Shown here piece after piece: positions 1 through 9,900 of a stretch of 64,000 bases of DNA (within the stretch, counting starts at the first letter, position 1; each line of letters opens with the position of its first letter). The notes beneath the pieces were generated by a model that was not told where the DNA came from, made no database searches, and worked only from the letters and a program-made list of their open reading frames with translations. The translations under genes and the position numbers were made by a program. Source of the stretch: CAIWHR01 sp963741355 (GTDB lineage Bacteria > Pseudomonadota > Gammaproteobacteria > Burkholderiales > Casimicrobiaceae); contig CAVUIG010000027.1 of NCBI GenBank assembly GCA_963741355.1, forward strand, positions 1 to 64,000. Direction: 5' to 3'.

Positions 1-153
1 ATACTCGCCGGCGACATCTGGGCGATCATCAATATCTTTCAAAGCTCCGCGTCAAACGAGAAGAAACTGATCTGGATAATCGCCGTGGTGCTCCTGCCCG
101 TACTGGGCCTGATCCTTTGGTTTTTCCTCGGGCCACGGGACCGTAAGGCGTAG
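1..153 (+). CDS. PLDc_N-type small membrane protein, 3' end only
   Basis: The window opens inside a reading frame that ends at the TAG at 151-153. The last 50 residues include a segment 'DIWAIINIFQSSAS', then KK, one hydrophobic helix and the ending 'WFFLGPRDRKA'. This is the layout of the PLDc_N domain (phospholipase D nuclease N-terminal family), a short one- or two-helix membrane module. The N-terminal part lies off the left edge. It runs toward the convergent glycosyltransferase that ends at 191. The family has no settled function, so only the domain assignment is offered. Confidence 0.7.
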   Translation: MLAGDIWAIINIFQSSASNEKKLIWIIAVVLLPVLGLILWFFLGPRDRKA

Positions 154-190
154 TGTTGGTAATTCGCGCCAGGAAATCGCGAGCGACGCA

Positions 191-1223
191 TCAGAGCTTC
201 GTCGTCCGCTCCTCCGCCATTGCCACGCGCTGCTGCTCTGCCAGCAGATCGGGCCTGGCTTTGCCCTCGACGACTTCCCTCACCATGTAGCCCTTCTCCA
301 GCGTCGCCGAGCGCAGCACGAGCTCCGCGAGCAGCCCGATGAGAAAGAAGAGGAGGCCCATCAGGAACACGAACACCGCGATGATCAGCAACGGTCGGAT
401 GGTGAGCTCAAAGCCCATCGTCGCCGTCGCCAGGTAGAGGATGTGGTTGACGAGCAGGTAGCCGCCGATCGCGGTGCCGAGCAGGATGAACGGCAGGCCG
501 ATCGAGGCCGAAGAAATACAGCGGATTCTGCGAGAACTTGGTGAGCAGGATCAGCGTCGCCAGGTCGGACGCACCGTGGAAGTAGCGGGCGATGCCGTAC
601 TTGCTGGCGCCGAACCTGCGCTCGTGGTGCCGCACCGGGATTTCGCCGATCTCGCACCTCGCCACGAGAGAATCGCCGCGACGAACCGGTGCTGGTTGCC
701 CCGCAGCGACAGCGCCTTGATGCACCAGCGGCGGTAGGCCTTGAAGCCGCAGTTGTTGTCGTGCAGGTCGACCCCCGACACCTTGCGCACGACCCAGTTG
801 AACAGCTTCGACGGCAGCCGCTTTTCCAGCGGGTCGTTGCGCTTCTTCTTCCAGCCGGAGACGAGGTCGTAGCCGCTCTCGATCTTCTCGATGAACGCGG
901 GAATCTCCTCCGGATCGTCCTGCAGGTCGGCGTCCATCGTGAACACGATGTCGCCCTTCGCCTCGTTGAAGCCGGCCATCATCGCCGCCGACTTGCCGAA
1001 GTTGGTCCGCAGCAGCACCGCCTTGACGCCCGGCTTCTCCGACGCAAGCCGCGCCATCAGCGCAGTCGTGCCGTCGGTCGAGCCGTCGTCGACGAGGACG
1101 ATCTCCCACCACGGGCAGTCGATGCCCGCGAGCACGCCGACAATCGCGTCGACCAGGATCGGCAGGCTCTGCGACCTCGTTGTAGGCCGGAATGACGATC
1201 GACAGCGACGATGCGGTCCTCAT
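191..1223 (-). CDS. GT2 polyprenyl-phosphate-type glycosyltransferase, frame-broken
   Basis: This is a GT-A glycosyltransferase of the DPMS/ArnC-like kind. Such enzymes move a sugar from a nucleotide donor to polyprenyl phosphate at the inner membrane. The N-terminus 'SLSIVIPAYNEV' is followed by 'VDDGSTDGT', 'MDADLQDDPEEI' (the metal-binding DxD region) and 'RRFGASKYG', all typical of the family. The C-terminus has two hydrophobic helices, as in ArnC. The frame is broken near 1165, 650 and 510. Removing one base at 1165 and one near 510 restores the expected reading, and no stop interrupts any stretch, so sequencing or assembly error is likely. The ATG at 1221-1223 overlaps the TGA of asnB as ATGA, so translation is probably coupled. 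It is the last gene of the minus-strand glycan cluster. Confidence 0.8.
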
Positions 1224-3115
1224 GGCATTTGCGCCTTCTGTCCGTGGAGCCATTTCTGCAGCATGAACAGCGCCCAGATCTGCTTGTAGTGATTGTGCCG
1301 GTTCGTGAAGTGCTCGTGCAGAAGCCGCGCGACGTACTCCTCGCGGAAGATGCCCTGCGCGCGAAGATACGGCCCGCCCAGGAATTCCAGGATCTCCTCC
1401 TTCAGCTCGTTCCTGATCAGCGACGCGACGGGCGCCGTGAAGCCGACCTTCCTCGCGCTCGCGATTTCCGGCGGCAGCACCTTGAGCGCGATCCGGCGCA
1501 GGATCGACTTGGTCTCCCCACCCCGCATTTTGACCGAATCCGGCAGCGAATTGAGCTTTCGCACGAGATCGACCGAAAGAAACGGCGTGCGCAGCTCGAC
1601 CGAATGCAGCATCGACGACCGGTCGGAGTTCGGCAGCACGTAATCGGGCAGGTACTGCTGCTGGTAGAGATAGGCGAGCCGCCCGAGCGTGCCCGAGGCC
1701 GCCTCCCAGCGCGATTGCATCCGTCCGAGCTGGCGCCGGAGGTCGTCGAAATGATGCCGCTGCTCGCGCAGGAGCGAGGCGAGCTCGCGGTCCGAGAACG
1801 CGCAGGTCCAGTAGAAATTGCGCAGGTGGTCGAGCGCGGGAAACCCCTTCGTGAACGCCTTCAGCTTCAGATCGAAGCTCATGTAGCGGTTGCTCGCGGG
1901 CAGGCTCTGCGCCAGCGGCCGGACCACGTGCCGGTGCAGCGCGTCGGGCAAAAGGCTCGCGAAGCGCGCGAGCCGCTGCGCGCGGAAGATCGCGTAGCCG
2001 TAGAAGAACTCGTCGCCGCCATCGCCGGTCAGCGCGACCTTGGTCGTGCGCGCGATCTCGCCGCAGATCATGTACTTCGGCAGGATGCCCGGATCGGCCT
2101 GCGGCTCGTCGAGCAGCGCGGGAAGCTTCGACGCGACCGCCGCCAACTCGGCCGGCTCCGCGGTGACGACGGTGTGCCTGGTGCCGAAGCGATCCGCGAG
2201 CAGCGCGGCCGCTGCGCTCTCATCGTACGAGCGATCGACGTTGCGGATCGTGAAGGTCCGAAGCGGCACCGTCGGATGCACCTCGCGCAGGATCGCGAGC
2301 ACCATCGACGAGTCGAGGCCGCCGGAGAGCAGCAATCCCACCGGGACGTCGGCGCGAAACGTCCGCTTGACCGACTGGCGCAGGAGCTCGTGGATTTCCG
2401 CGTCGAGCTCCGCCCCGGAGGCGTGGCCGGACGTCGCCCGCGGCACGGACTCGAAATACGGCGCGACCTCGAGCTTGCCATCGGCAAAGGACAGCCAGTG
2501 TCCCGGCGGCAGCTTGCGGACGTCGCGGTAGATCGAGCGGTCGAACGGCAGCGACTCGAGCGCCAGGAAATCCGCGACCGACGCCGGATCGATTTCGCTG
2601 CGGAATCCTGGCAGCAGCGCGAAGGTGCGGCACTCCGACGAGAACGCGAGGCGCCCGCGATCGAGGTGATAGAAGAACGGCTTCTGGCCGTACGGGTCGC
2701 GCGCGCAGAAAAGCGTCCGGCGGCGCCGGTCGTAGAGCGCGAACGCGAACTGGCCGTCGAGCTTCTGCAGGACCTCCCTGCCCCAGTGCCGATAACCGGT
2801 GACGAGCACTTCGGTGTCGGACGTCGTGCGAAACGCGTGGCCGGCGCGTGCCAACTCCTCGCGCAGCTCGAGATAATTGAAGATCTCGCCGTTGTACGTG
2901 AGGACGAGCTCGCCGTCGGCGGAAAAGAACGGCTGGTGGCCGAGCTCGGGATCGATGATCGCGAGCCGCGCGTGACCGAAAGCGTAATGCGGATCGACCT
3001 CGACCCCGGTGTCATCCGGGCCGCGATGGTGCAGCAGCGCGAGCTGCCGGCGCAGCACCGATTCGACGGCCTCGGGCGCGTCGCCGCCGCCCACCTGCCC
3101 GACGATGCCGCACAC
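1220..3115 (-). CDS. asnB: Asparagine synthetase (glutamine-hydrolysing)
   Basis: The protein has 631 residues and no break. It starts 'MCGIVG', so Cys2 becomes the glutaminase nucleophile after Met removal. An N-terminal class II glutamine amidotransferase domain (about 1-200) includes 'RGPDD' and 'LTYNGEIFN'. The synthetase domain follows, with the PP-loop SGGLDS at about 264-269. Known reaction: aspartate (or another carboxylate), ATP and glutamine give the amide. It is longer than E. coli AsnB (554 residues), as is common for AsnB-like enzymes in polysaccharide clusters. It lies 6 bp downstream of the GT39 gene and overlaps the GT2 gene. That position suggests, by inference only, that it may amidate a sugar acid or supply a glycan precursor rather than free asparagine. 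Confidence 0.92.
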   Translation of the reverse strand: MCGIVGQVGGGDAPEAVESVLRRQLALLHHRGPDDTGVEVDPHYAFGHARLAIIDPELGHQPFFSADGELVLTYNGEIFNYLELREELARAGHAFRTTSDTEVLVTGYRHWGREVLQKLDGQFAFALYDRRRRTLFCARDPYGQKPFFYHLDRGRLAFSSECRTFALLPGFRSEIDPASVADFLALESLPFDRSIYRDVRKLPPGHWLSFADGKLEVAPYFESVPRATSGHASGAELDAEIHELLRQSVKRTFRADVPVGLLLSGGLDSSMVLAILREVHPTVPLRTFTIRNVDRSYDESAAAALLADRFGTRHTVVTAEPAELAAVASKLPALLDEPQADPGILPKYMICGEIARTTKVALTGDGGDEFFYGYAIFRAQRLARFASLLPDALHRHVVRPLAQSLPASNRYMSFDLKLKAFTKGFPALDHLRNFYWTCAFSDRELASLLREQRHHFDDLRRQLGRMQSRWEAASGTLGRLAYLYQQQYLPDYVLPNSDRSSMLHSVELRTPFLSVDLVRKLNSLPDSVKMRGGETKSILRRIALKVLPPEIASARKVGFTAPVASLIRNELKEEILEFLGGPYLRAQGIFREEYVARLLHEHFTNRHNHYKQIWALFMLQKWLHGQKAQMP

Positions 3116-3121
3116 GTTAGC

Positions 3122-4601
3122 TCACCCCGCCGGCCGTGCCGGCTCTGCCGGCGGCCCCATGTCCTGCAGCAGGTTGTAACGGCCGAACTTGCCGACCGGC
3201 TTCAGGCGGCCGCGCAGGTCGGGCCGCGAATCCTGCTGCTCCTGCGTCAGCGCATAGAAGTCGCGCAGCCCGTCACCGAGGTAGCGGTCGAGATCCGACA
3301 CGGTCTTTACGGTGATCACCTTGCCACCCGCATAGAACTCGGCCGACTGCGGCGCCTCGTTGACGTAGACGAGCCGCTCCGAATCGGACACACGCAGCGC
3401 CTGGTATTGCTCGACCAGCGCCTTGTGCGAACGCTCGGGCGCGACGCGCGGCACGATGAAGACGAGCCCCAGCACCATCAGCACGGGAATCGCGAGCCCC
3501 GACGCCTTGGTCGTCGCGCCGCGGCCGCGCTCGTCGCCCACGGCGCTCCACGCTTCCGCGACCAGCAGCGCGAACGCGGGCAGCCCGGGCAGCACGTAGG
3601 TGAAGAGGATGTTGCCGGCGAACGTGAAGAACACCGGCGAGGCCAGCATCCACAGCCAGAGGTACGCGCGCCAGCCGTCGTCCGCGCCGGTGCGCGGCAG
3701 CATGCCCTTGCGCCGCATCTGCCAGAGCATGCCGAGCCACACGACGCACCACGGCAGCGTGGCCAGGATCGACAGCGGCCAGATCATGCCGCGCGGCCGC
3801 GCGTGCGCAGTGCCGAACATGTCGCCCTTCCATCCGGTCACCGTGTAGCGCTTCCAGTGCTCGCCGACGAGAAAGTAATCGAGGAAGCCCGGCGTGCGCG
3901 ATTCGGCCAGCAGATACCACGGCACGGCCAGCACGGCGGTGAGCGCGAATCCGGAAATCCACGGCACTCGTCGCCACACGTTGCCGAGGCCGCCCTTCCA
4001 CAGCGTCCAGAGGCCCACCGGGATGGCCGTCAGCACGACGCCGACCGGACCCTTCGCGAGAAGCCCGATCGCGAGCCCGACGAAGAAGAGGTAGCCCCAC
4101 ACGCGCGCCGCGCCGGCCCTCGCGCGTCATCGCCTGCCAGAAGCCGACCATCGACAGCGTCGTGCCGACGGTGAGCGCGGGATCGGTCATCACCGCGCCC
4201 GCCGAGATGAAGAAGAGCGGCGTCGTGAACAGCACGAGCGCCGCCTTGAGCCCGAGCCCCGCGACGGCACGCCGTCCGGCGAGCTCGACCGTCAGCCAGA
4301 CGACCGCGAGGCACGCGACGAGCGACGAGAAGCGCGCGGCGAACTCGTTGACGCCGAATCCGAGATACGTGGCCGCCGTCAGCCATGTCGACAGCGGCGG
4401 CTTGCTCCAGAACGGCACGCCGTACTGGAACTGCGGCGTCACCCAGTCGCCGGTCTCGACCATCTTGCGCGCGATCTCGGCGTAGCGCGCCTCAGTGTTG
4501 TCCATCAGCGGATACGCGCCGAGCGTCGCGATGCGCACCGCGATCGCGAAGAGCAGCAGCCACAGCAGCCAGCGGCGCTCGTTCGGCGCATCGGACACCA
4601 C
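3122..4601 (-). CDS. GT39 (ArnT/PMT-like) membrane glycosyltransferase, one frame break
   Basis: The N-terminal half has a first membrane helix and then 'DNTEARYAEIARKM'. This matches the DEARY-type catalytic loop of ArnT and protein O-mannosyltransferases. 'PPLSTWL' follows, then further helices. The frame changes near 4105-4120, in a GC-rich run, and continues as 'WGYLFFVGLAIGLLAKGP' with more helices and a soluble C-terminal tail, about 490 residues in all. Known role of the family: transfer of a sugar from a polyprenyl-phosphate carrier to lipid A, protein or another acceptor on the periplasmic face. With a GtrA flippase-like gene upstream and a polyprenyl-phosphate sugar transferase downstream, the set fits make-flip-transfer of one sugar. 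The acceptor cannot be told from sequence. Confidence 0.85.
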
Positions 4602-4718
4602 GACCGGCGTCGATGCGGGCGCGTGCTGCGTCGGCGATTCCGAAGGGTGACGGCATCAGGATCGGCCAAGCGTCCGACGTCGACGATGCGGTTTGCGGGC
4701 CATGCGCGTGCGCCACGA

Positions 4719-5084
4719 TCAGAACGTCCACACGCGATTGACGGCGAACGCCGCGAGGAAGACGACCAGCGTCGCGAGGATCTGCGCGCCAACGTAATGC
4801 ATGCCGAGATACGACGTGGCAGCAGCCAGCACCACCGCGTTGAGCGCGATGCCGCCGGCGGAGACGACCATGTACTTGGCGAGCGAAATCGTGTGCGGCC
4901 GGCGGCTCTTGAACGTGTAGCGGTAATTCAGCACGTAGTTGACCACCGCGCCGGCGACCGCTCCCAGCGTCGACGCGAGGACGGCGTCGCTCCCGAAGCC
5001 CTCGACGAGGCCCACCAGGATCGCGTACTGCACCGCGGTGCCGACCGCGCCCGCGGTCCCGTATTTGATCAGCTGTACGAACAC
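4719..5084 (-). CDS. GtrA family membrane protein
   Basis: The 121-residue protein has four hydrophobic helices. The start 'LIKYGTAGAVGTAVQY' and the 'VNYVLNYRYTF' between helices 2 and 3 are typical of GtrA (PF04138). The C-terminal 'FAVNRVWTF' is the second copy of the N-x-W/Y-T-F motif. GtrA-like proteins are thought to flip polyprenyl-phosphate-linked sugars across the inner membrane. It is the first gene of the minus-strand cluster GtrA-GT39-AsnB-GT2. A gap of 117 bp separates it from the GT39 gene. Confidence 0.85.
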   Translation of the reverse strand: MFVQLIKYGTAGAVGTAVQYAILVGLVEGFGSDAVLASTLGAVAGAVVNYVLNYRYTFKSRRPHTISLAKYMVVSAGGIALNAVVLAAATSYLGMHYVGAQILATLVVFLAAFAVNRVWTF

Positions 5085-5324
5085 GCAACGATTGCTCGCT
5101 CAAGCGGCGTCGCGCGGCGCGTCCGCGTCAGTTCTGCGAACGGGGCGCCACGCACCATGGAAAGGCCCACATGATACCCGCGAACGCGCTCCCGTCCGAT
5201 TCCGAGCGGTTGCCACCAACGATACCGGCGCACATGCTCTGCGCAAACAGAGGTCATTCATGCGCTATACGGTATCGCCTCGTTTGATCGCCCGGAGGAA
5301 GCAGAGACAGTGCAACTGGCCGAA

Positions 5325-5390
5325 AGTGAGATTGGCGTTAGTGATCGCTTTGTCGGCCACCGTAATCGCGCCACTCGCGTTGACATCTTT
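5325..5390 (-). pseudogene. Vestige of a dockerin-like C-terminus
   Basis: On the minus strand these 66 bases read 'KDVNASGAITVADKAITNAN' followed by LT. This closely matches the last Ca-binding loop of the protein ending at 5790 ('KDVNVSGSITVADKGITN') and of the protein ending at 56011. There is no matching upstream domain and no stop at the homologous position, so it looks like the leftover end of a third gene of this kind. The rest of 5085-5502 holds no gene I recognise. Confidence 0.6.
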
Positions 5391-5502
5391 CGGGGACTGT
5401 CGGCAGCCGAATATTTACCGCGGTGTCGGCGGTGCTGCGGCGCAGCAAGCCGTCCGATGCAAAACGCGTATATGATTTTGCCGTGCGCGAAAGGGGGCTG
5501 CC

Positions 5503-5694
5503 ATGAGTATTCTCACCGTGCTGGTCATCGTGGCGATGCTCGCCACGATTGTGACGCTCGTCATGGGACTCTGGTCGATGGTTTACGGTGACGAGAGCGG
5601 CCCTTTCGACAGCGAACACTGGATGGCTTATCGCGTCGGTCTGCAGGCGCTCGCCGTGCTGGCACTCGCGGCGACATTCTTCGTTGGCACCTGA
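5503..5694 (+). CDS. Small two-helix (twin-transmembrane, HIG1-like) membrane protein
   Basis: The 63-residue protein has helix 1 at about 3-27 and helix 2 at about 46-62. A short polar loop 'GDESGPFDSEHWMAYRVG' separates them. The R-V-G-L-Q at the start of helix 2 recalls the 'twin transmembrane'/HIG1-domain proteins of Proteobacteria, which are linked to respiratory oxidases in some lineages. A good Shine-Dalgarno sequence (AAAGGGGG) sits before the ATG at 5503. No partner gene is adjacent, so a respiratory role is only a family-level suggestion. Confidence 0.6.
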   Translation: MSILTVLVIVAMLATIVTLVMGLWSMVYGDESGPFDSEHWMAYRVGLQALAVLALAATFFVGT

Positions 5695-5789
5695 GCGCCC
5701 CGATCGACCCGAAGCGGACGGTTGGGTCTCGCCAGAGTTCACTCCGCCTATCCTGGCGTCCGGCTTGCCATGCGCCGACGGTCAACTCG

Positions 5790-7294
5790 TCAAGGTGGCG
5801 GCAGCGCCTTGGTCAGGTTGGCGTTGGTGATCCCCTTGTCCGCGACGGTAATCGAGCCGCTCACGTTCACATCTTTCAGATAGTTCGCCGGGGTCACCAC
5901 TTGCGCCAGTTGCTGGTTGACCAGACCGAGGTCGGCCACTGTCACCACGCGAGTCTGGTTCACGTCGCCGCGAAGCAAGCCTAGCCGTATGGATGCGGTT
6001 CCGCCGGTGACCGACGCAGACGAGACGTTGGTCAGCGAGATCGTGACGTACTGCTGATCGGTCACTCCGGTGAGAGGCACGGTCACGTCGTTGCCGCTGA
6101 ACGTCAGCGCGCCCGCAGTGGCAGTGCCTTCGGTGACGGTTGCGTTGGCGCCCACGACCGGCGAATCGAAGGTCATCACGAGGGTCGCGGTCGCACTTTG
6201 CCGCGGTTCGGTGGTCGGGTTGGTCGCGATGATCGACAACGGCAGGTCGAACGTGCCGGCGGCCCCGTGCAGCTTGCGCGACACCGCACCGGCCAGGGCG
6301 GGAGGCGGGGTGGTCAAACGAGCGATCTGGTCGCCGAAGCCTTCGGTGAACCAGAGGTTGCCGTCCGGGCCGGCCGTGATCCCGAAAGGACGCTGCACCG
6401 GCGCTGGGGATCCCCGCGATGAACTCGGTGACGACGCCGGCTGGGGCTGATTCGCCCGATGCTGATTGCCGGTGAAATCAGATTCGGTGAACCAGACGTT
6501 GCCGTCCGGGTCCGGCTGTGATCCCTTCGGACAGGGTGCCGTGCCGTGGGTGCCGGCACTGAACTCGGTAACGACTCCCAGCGGGGGTAATCCGGCCAAT
6601 CCGGTGGAGATTCAGTTCGGTGAACCAGAGATTGCCGTCGGGGCCGGCGGCGATGTACTGAGAGGCCGACGGTCCGCGGTGATGCCGGCGCTGAACTCGG
6701 TGACGACGCCGCTCGGGGTGATCTGCCCGATGCGATTGCCGGCTGTTTTCGGTAAACCAGAGGTTGCCATCCGGACCGGCCGCGATGCCGACGGGCGACT
6801 GCGCCGGCGCTGATGCCGGCGTGAATTCGGTGACGACGCCGGCGGTCGTGATCCGCCCGATCTGGCTGCCGGCTCGATTCGGTGAACCAGAGGTTGCCGT
6901 CCGGGCCGGCCGTGATGTCGGTGGTTATGCCGCTGATGCCGACGGTGAACTCAGTGACGACGCCGGCGGTCGTGATCCGGCCGATCCGAAGCCCATTCTG
7001 TTCCGTGAACCACAGGTTGCCGTCGGGGCCGGCCGTGATTCCCACGGGATGCGAGCCAGCGCTGACGCCCGAGCTGAACTCGGTGACAGTGCCACTCGGA
7101 GTAATCTGCCCGATCCGGTCGGTGCCCGCTTCGGCAAACCACAGGTTGCCGTCGGGGCCGACCGTGATGCCTCGGGGATGTGCGCCACCTGTGATGCCGG
7201 CGCTGAATTCGGTGACGACTTGCGCCTGTGCGCCAAAGGAGAAAGCGCAGAGTGACGCAAGCACACAAACAAGAAGGGGGCGACATGTGTTCAT
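5790..7294 (-). CDS. Secreted Vgb-like seven-repeat propeller with dockerin-like C-terminal cassette, frame-broken
   Basis: A signal peptide ending 'FGAQA' is followed by repeats built on 'GITAGPDGNLWFTE' and 'RIGRITPAG', each about 45 residues. Allowing for frame breaks I count seven. That is the number of blades in virginiamycin B lyase (Vgb), the nearest named family. A linker 'SRKLHGAAGTFDLPL' then leads into a beta-rich domain and two dockerin-like loops, 'GDVNQTRVVTVADLG' and 'KDVNVSGSITVADKG'. Both have the D-x-N-x-N/S...D spacing of type I dockerin Ca loops. The frame is broken several times between about 6300 and 6870, with coding intact on both sides. I prefer the ATG at 7294, which has a GAGG-type ribosome site, over the one at 7309. 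Lyase activity is unproven. The cassette recurs at the end of the 50.2-56.0 kb protein. Confidence 0.75.
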
Positions 7295-7702
7295 GAACGG
7301 GCCTCGCATGGCAATTGTTTGTCTTGTTCACCGGCACGTTGCCGGAGCTCCACGAGGAAGCCTGAACACCCGAGCGCGGCCGCACCTTGAATGTTTCGCG
7401 CACGCCGACGCCCAATGAAATCCGCGCGATTCTCGGTGCGCGTCCGGGCAAAGTCAAGCATTGGCCGAACGCGGGCCGCTTCGTTCGGAAGAATGGATAC
7501 AAACCTTACGAGAAGCTGACGCCGCCAAGTCGACCGCAATTCGCGGACCGAGGACGTTGTACGCGAAATTGCCGCACGTGCGGATGCCCGCTTCTCCGAG
7601 AGCGGCCAATCGACAGTAGCCGCTATCGCGACCCAGAGAAGACCGACGTTGTTCTAAGAACCGGACGTTCAACGGCCCGCGTGGGAGCGGCGAGACACGG
7701 CG
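7295..7702. other. Intergenic, no gene recognised
   Basis: About 400 bases between two minus-strand genes. It must hold the promoter of the propeller gene. Open frames exist on both strands, but none has a known domain, a signal peptide or a convincing ribosome site. Confidence 0.5.
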
Positions 7703-9187
7703 CTACTTCGAGGCGACGATACCGGGGGGCTTCCACGTTCCTTCGCCGGGCGGCAAGATCGAAGGCGGCGTTTCCTTGGGCCAGTACAGGCGCATTACCA
7801 GATAGACAGGGGCGTTGGGTGCAGGCAGCCAATTGGACTCCTTGGGCTTGCCGGGCGAATCCTTCTGGAGGTAGAGCGTGAGCGAGCCATCGGGATTTTT
7901 CTTCATCCCGGAGAGCATCGGCGAGTTGATGAGGTAGCGATTGATCGGATTCTCGATCAGGAGCTGCGTCTTGCCGTCGTACATCGTTACCGACCAGAAG
8001 GCGTTGACCGGCGGCAACTGGCCCTTGGCGAATGTAAGCGTGTAGTTGTGCTTGCTGGCGTCCAGCTCCTCGCCATTCGCCAGAGTCTTGGTCAACGGAT
8101 ACATGGCCTCCACCGCGTCGTTGCCGTAGATGCCTCCCTTGGCCGCGGCGGCCCGCTTCAACCAATCGCCGTTGTAGAAGGTGGCGTCGCCAAAAAATGA
8201 GCCGACCTTCCAGCCGTTGATGTTCTTCTGTCCGGCCTCGAGATACTTGTCGATCTTGGCGTCGCCCTCCTTCATGCCCAGACCCACTTCGGCTTTGTGC
8301 TCCAGCGAGAGGTCCTTGAAGTCGAAGGTCTTGCCGGCGCCAATGCCGATCCGGGCCAGCTTGGCGCGGATGTCCTTCTCCTCCGGGCCGGGCGGGGCGA
8401 ATTGCAAGGCGAAGCCGAGGTACTCGAAGAAATTCGACTTCACCATTTGCTTGTCGATCTTCGGGAAGTTGACGGTCGGCGCTGCCGGCGGAGCCGGCTG
8501 CTTCAGGTACGCCGAGAGCGGCTGCGCCTTGTAGCCGCCCTGGACCTTAATGACATTCGGCATGTCCGCCGGATTGAAGAGTTGGGTGCGGTAACCGGCC
8601 AGCGCGAACTGCGTGGTGGAACGAAACACCCTCTTAATGCCGACGGGTGTTTCACCCTTCCAATCAGGGCCAACCACCATGTAATCGCCAGCATCGTTGC
8701 CAGTGGCGCGGCTGCCGATGTAACCGAAGTTATAAGTATTGCCATCGCAAAGCATCACCGCGTAGTAGCGCGACTTGTCCACAGCCGGGACCGACAGCAC
8801 CACCGGCTCGGCCCGCAGGTCCATCCACAAGAAGGAATACGGCGTGTCGCTATTGGGCGTGATGATCGCCGTGTCCTTGTAGGTAAAAACGGCAGGCACG
8901 TTCTTGATCTCGTTGAATGGCGCCTTGAACTGGCCCGAGTTGCGGTCCACCGCGTATTCGTACATGACCGCGTAGTTCATCACGATGGGAAGGCCGTAGA
9001 TGAATCCTTCCTCGGCGATTGCCTTCATCTCGGCGATGCTCGGGGCTGGCACGCCCTTGGCTACGTCCTTTTTTTCGGCCTGCGCGACCGAGTCGTCCTT
9101 CTTTCCGCACCCTGCGACCAGAGTCGTCGCGGCAATGAGGAGCATGGCGAATTTCAGGAATTGCGAAGATGCCGTCTTCATGGACAC
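7703..9187 (-). CDS. DUF1254/DUF1214 lipoprotein
   Basis: The 494-residue protein is intact. It starts with a lipoprotein signal whose lipobox LVAGC puts the lipidated cysteine at about residue 27. A charged linker follows, then a DUF1254 region ('EGFIYGLPIVMNYAVMYEYA' and 'NSDTPYSFLWMDLRAEP'). Next is a DUF1214 region ('KAEVGLGMKEGDAKID', 'NAFWSVTMYDGKTQLL', 'PINRYLI'). This two-domain arrangement is common in Proteobacteria, and its biochemical role is unknown. A periplasmic, membrane-anchored location is likely. It stands alone, with the operon boundary unclear on both sides. Confidence 0.85.
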   Translation of the reverse strand: MSMKTASSQFLKFAMLLIAATTLVAGCGKKDDSVAQAEKKDVAKGVPAPSIAEMKAIAEEGFIYGLPIVMNYAVMYEYAVDRNSGQFKAPFNEIKNVPAVFTYKDTAIITPNSDTPYSFLWMDLRAEPVVLSVPAVDKSRYYAVMLCDGNTYNFGYIGSRATGNDAGDYMVVGPDWKGETPVGIKRVFRSTTQFALAGYRTQLFNPADMPNVIKVQGGYKAQPLSAYLKQPAPPAAPTVNFPKIDKQMVKSNFFEYLGFALQFAPPGPEEKDIRAKLARIGIGAGKTFDFKDLSLEHKAEVGLGMKEGDAKIDKYLEAGQKNINGWKVGSFFGDATFYNGDWLKRAAAAKGGIYGNDAVEAMYPLTKTLANGEELDASKHNYTLTFAKGQLPPVNAFWSVTMYDGKTQLLIENPINRYLINSPMLSGMKKNPDGSLTLYLQKDSPGKPKESNWLPAPNAPVYLVMRLYWPKETPPSILPPGEGTWKPPGIVASK

Positions 9188-9494
9188 ACCGATTCAGAGA
9201 GTGGAAAGGGGTCACGGTCCGCGAGTAAGCCAACCGCCAGGAAAAAAACACTGCATTTTACGCGCTTAACCGACCGCTCGCTTGGTGCCGCGGTCGAGCT
9301 CACTCTCGACAATTTGGACCAGCCGTTAAATGGCTCCCGTTGGCCGTAGCAGCCGTTCGGCCGAACGTCCTTCCAACGGCGAGTTGCCGCGCCAGCGCGC
9401 GGATGCGCCTCCGGCGTCCGACGGCATCATGAGGAATACCTGCGAACGACGGCTGTTTGTCCGTTACGGCCGGCTGGCCGCAATGGAGGTCGAG
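9188..9494. other. Intergenic between divergent genes
   Basis: This stretch separates the minus-strand DUF1254 gene from the small plus-strand lipoprotein gene. It should carry both promoters. No conserved site or gene was recognised. Confidence 0.4.
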
Positions 9495-9665
9495 ATGAGC
9501 CGGATGTGGCGCAGGATCAGGATCGTCGTGGCGACGGCGCTGGCGTTTGCGGTCGGAAGTATTCCCGCGTGCGGCACCATGGGCGGCGGCGGCGGAATGC
9601 GATATTTCTCGGAGCCACCCTCAGAGGCGCTGAATTACGTTGCGACTGAACGTGCCGTGACGTGA
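9495..9665 (+). CDS. Small putative lipoprotein
   Basis: A 56-residue frame. A basic start 'MSRMWRRIR' is followed by a hydrophobic stretch and 'SIPACGTMGGGGG', which fits a signal peptide with Cys as the lipid site. The mature part is only about 30 residues. GGAGG lies 5 bases before the ATG at 9495 and decides the start against the in-frame ATG at 9483. No family was recognised. Tiny Gly-rich lipoproteins of this kind are frequent in Betaproteobacteria. Confidence 0.45.
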   Translation: MSRMWRRIRIVVATALAFAVGSIPACGTMGGGGGMRYFSEPPSEALNYVATERAVT

Positions 9666-9900
9666 GCGTCGAACGCTGCTCGCGACGGCGGAACACCGTC
9701 AAGGCCTCCGTCGGTCGCGAACGTGACCCCACGCAAGTCTCAACGCACTGGCGCCTGGCCGCTGACTGTAATCCGCCCGACTGCGATGCACGGCCGAACG
9801 CCGGCGTGCGCCGGCAGCGCAAACCTGTGTCCGAAAGCGGCGAGCGGCACACGCAGAATCGCGGCACGATGTGCCTGTCGAATTTGCGAACGGTCGCCCC

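Noticed and set aside
1211..4174. Very long open frame on the plus strand opposite asnB and the GT39 gene
   Set aside because: Arg/Glu/Gln-rich low-information protein that mirrors codons of the real genes. High GC makes stops rare on the opposite strand.
5790..7294. True virginiamycin B lyase resistance gene
   Set aside because: Repeat count and motif fit Vgb, but the added signal peptide and dockerin-like tail differ from the cytosolic enzyme, and the catalytic His could not be checked across the frame breaks.
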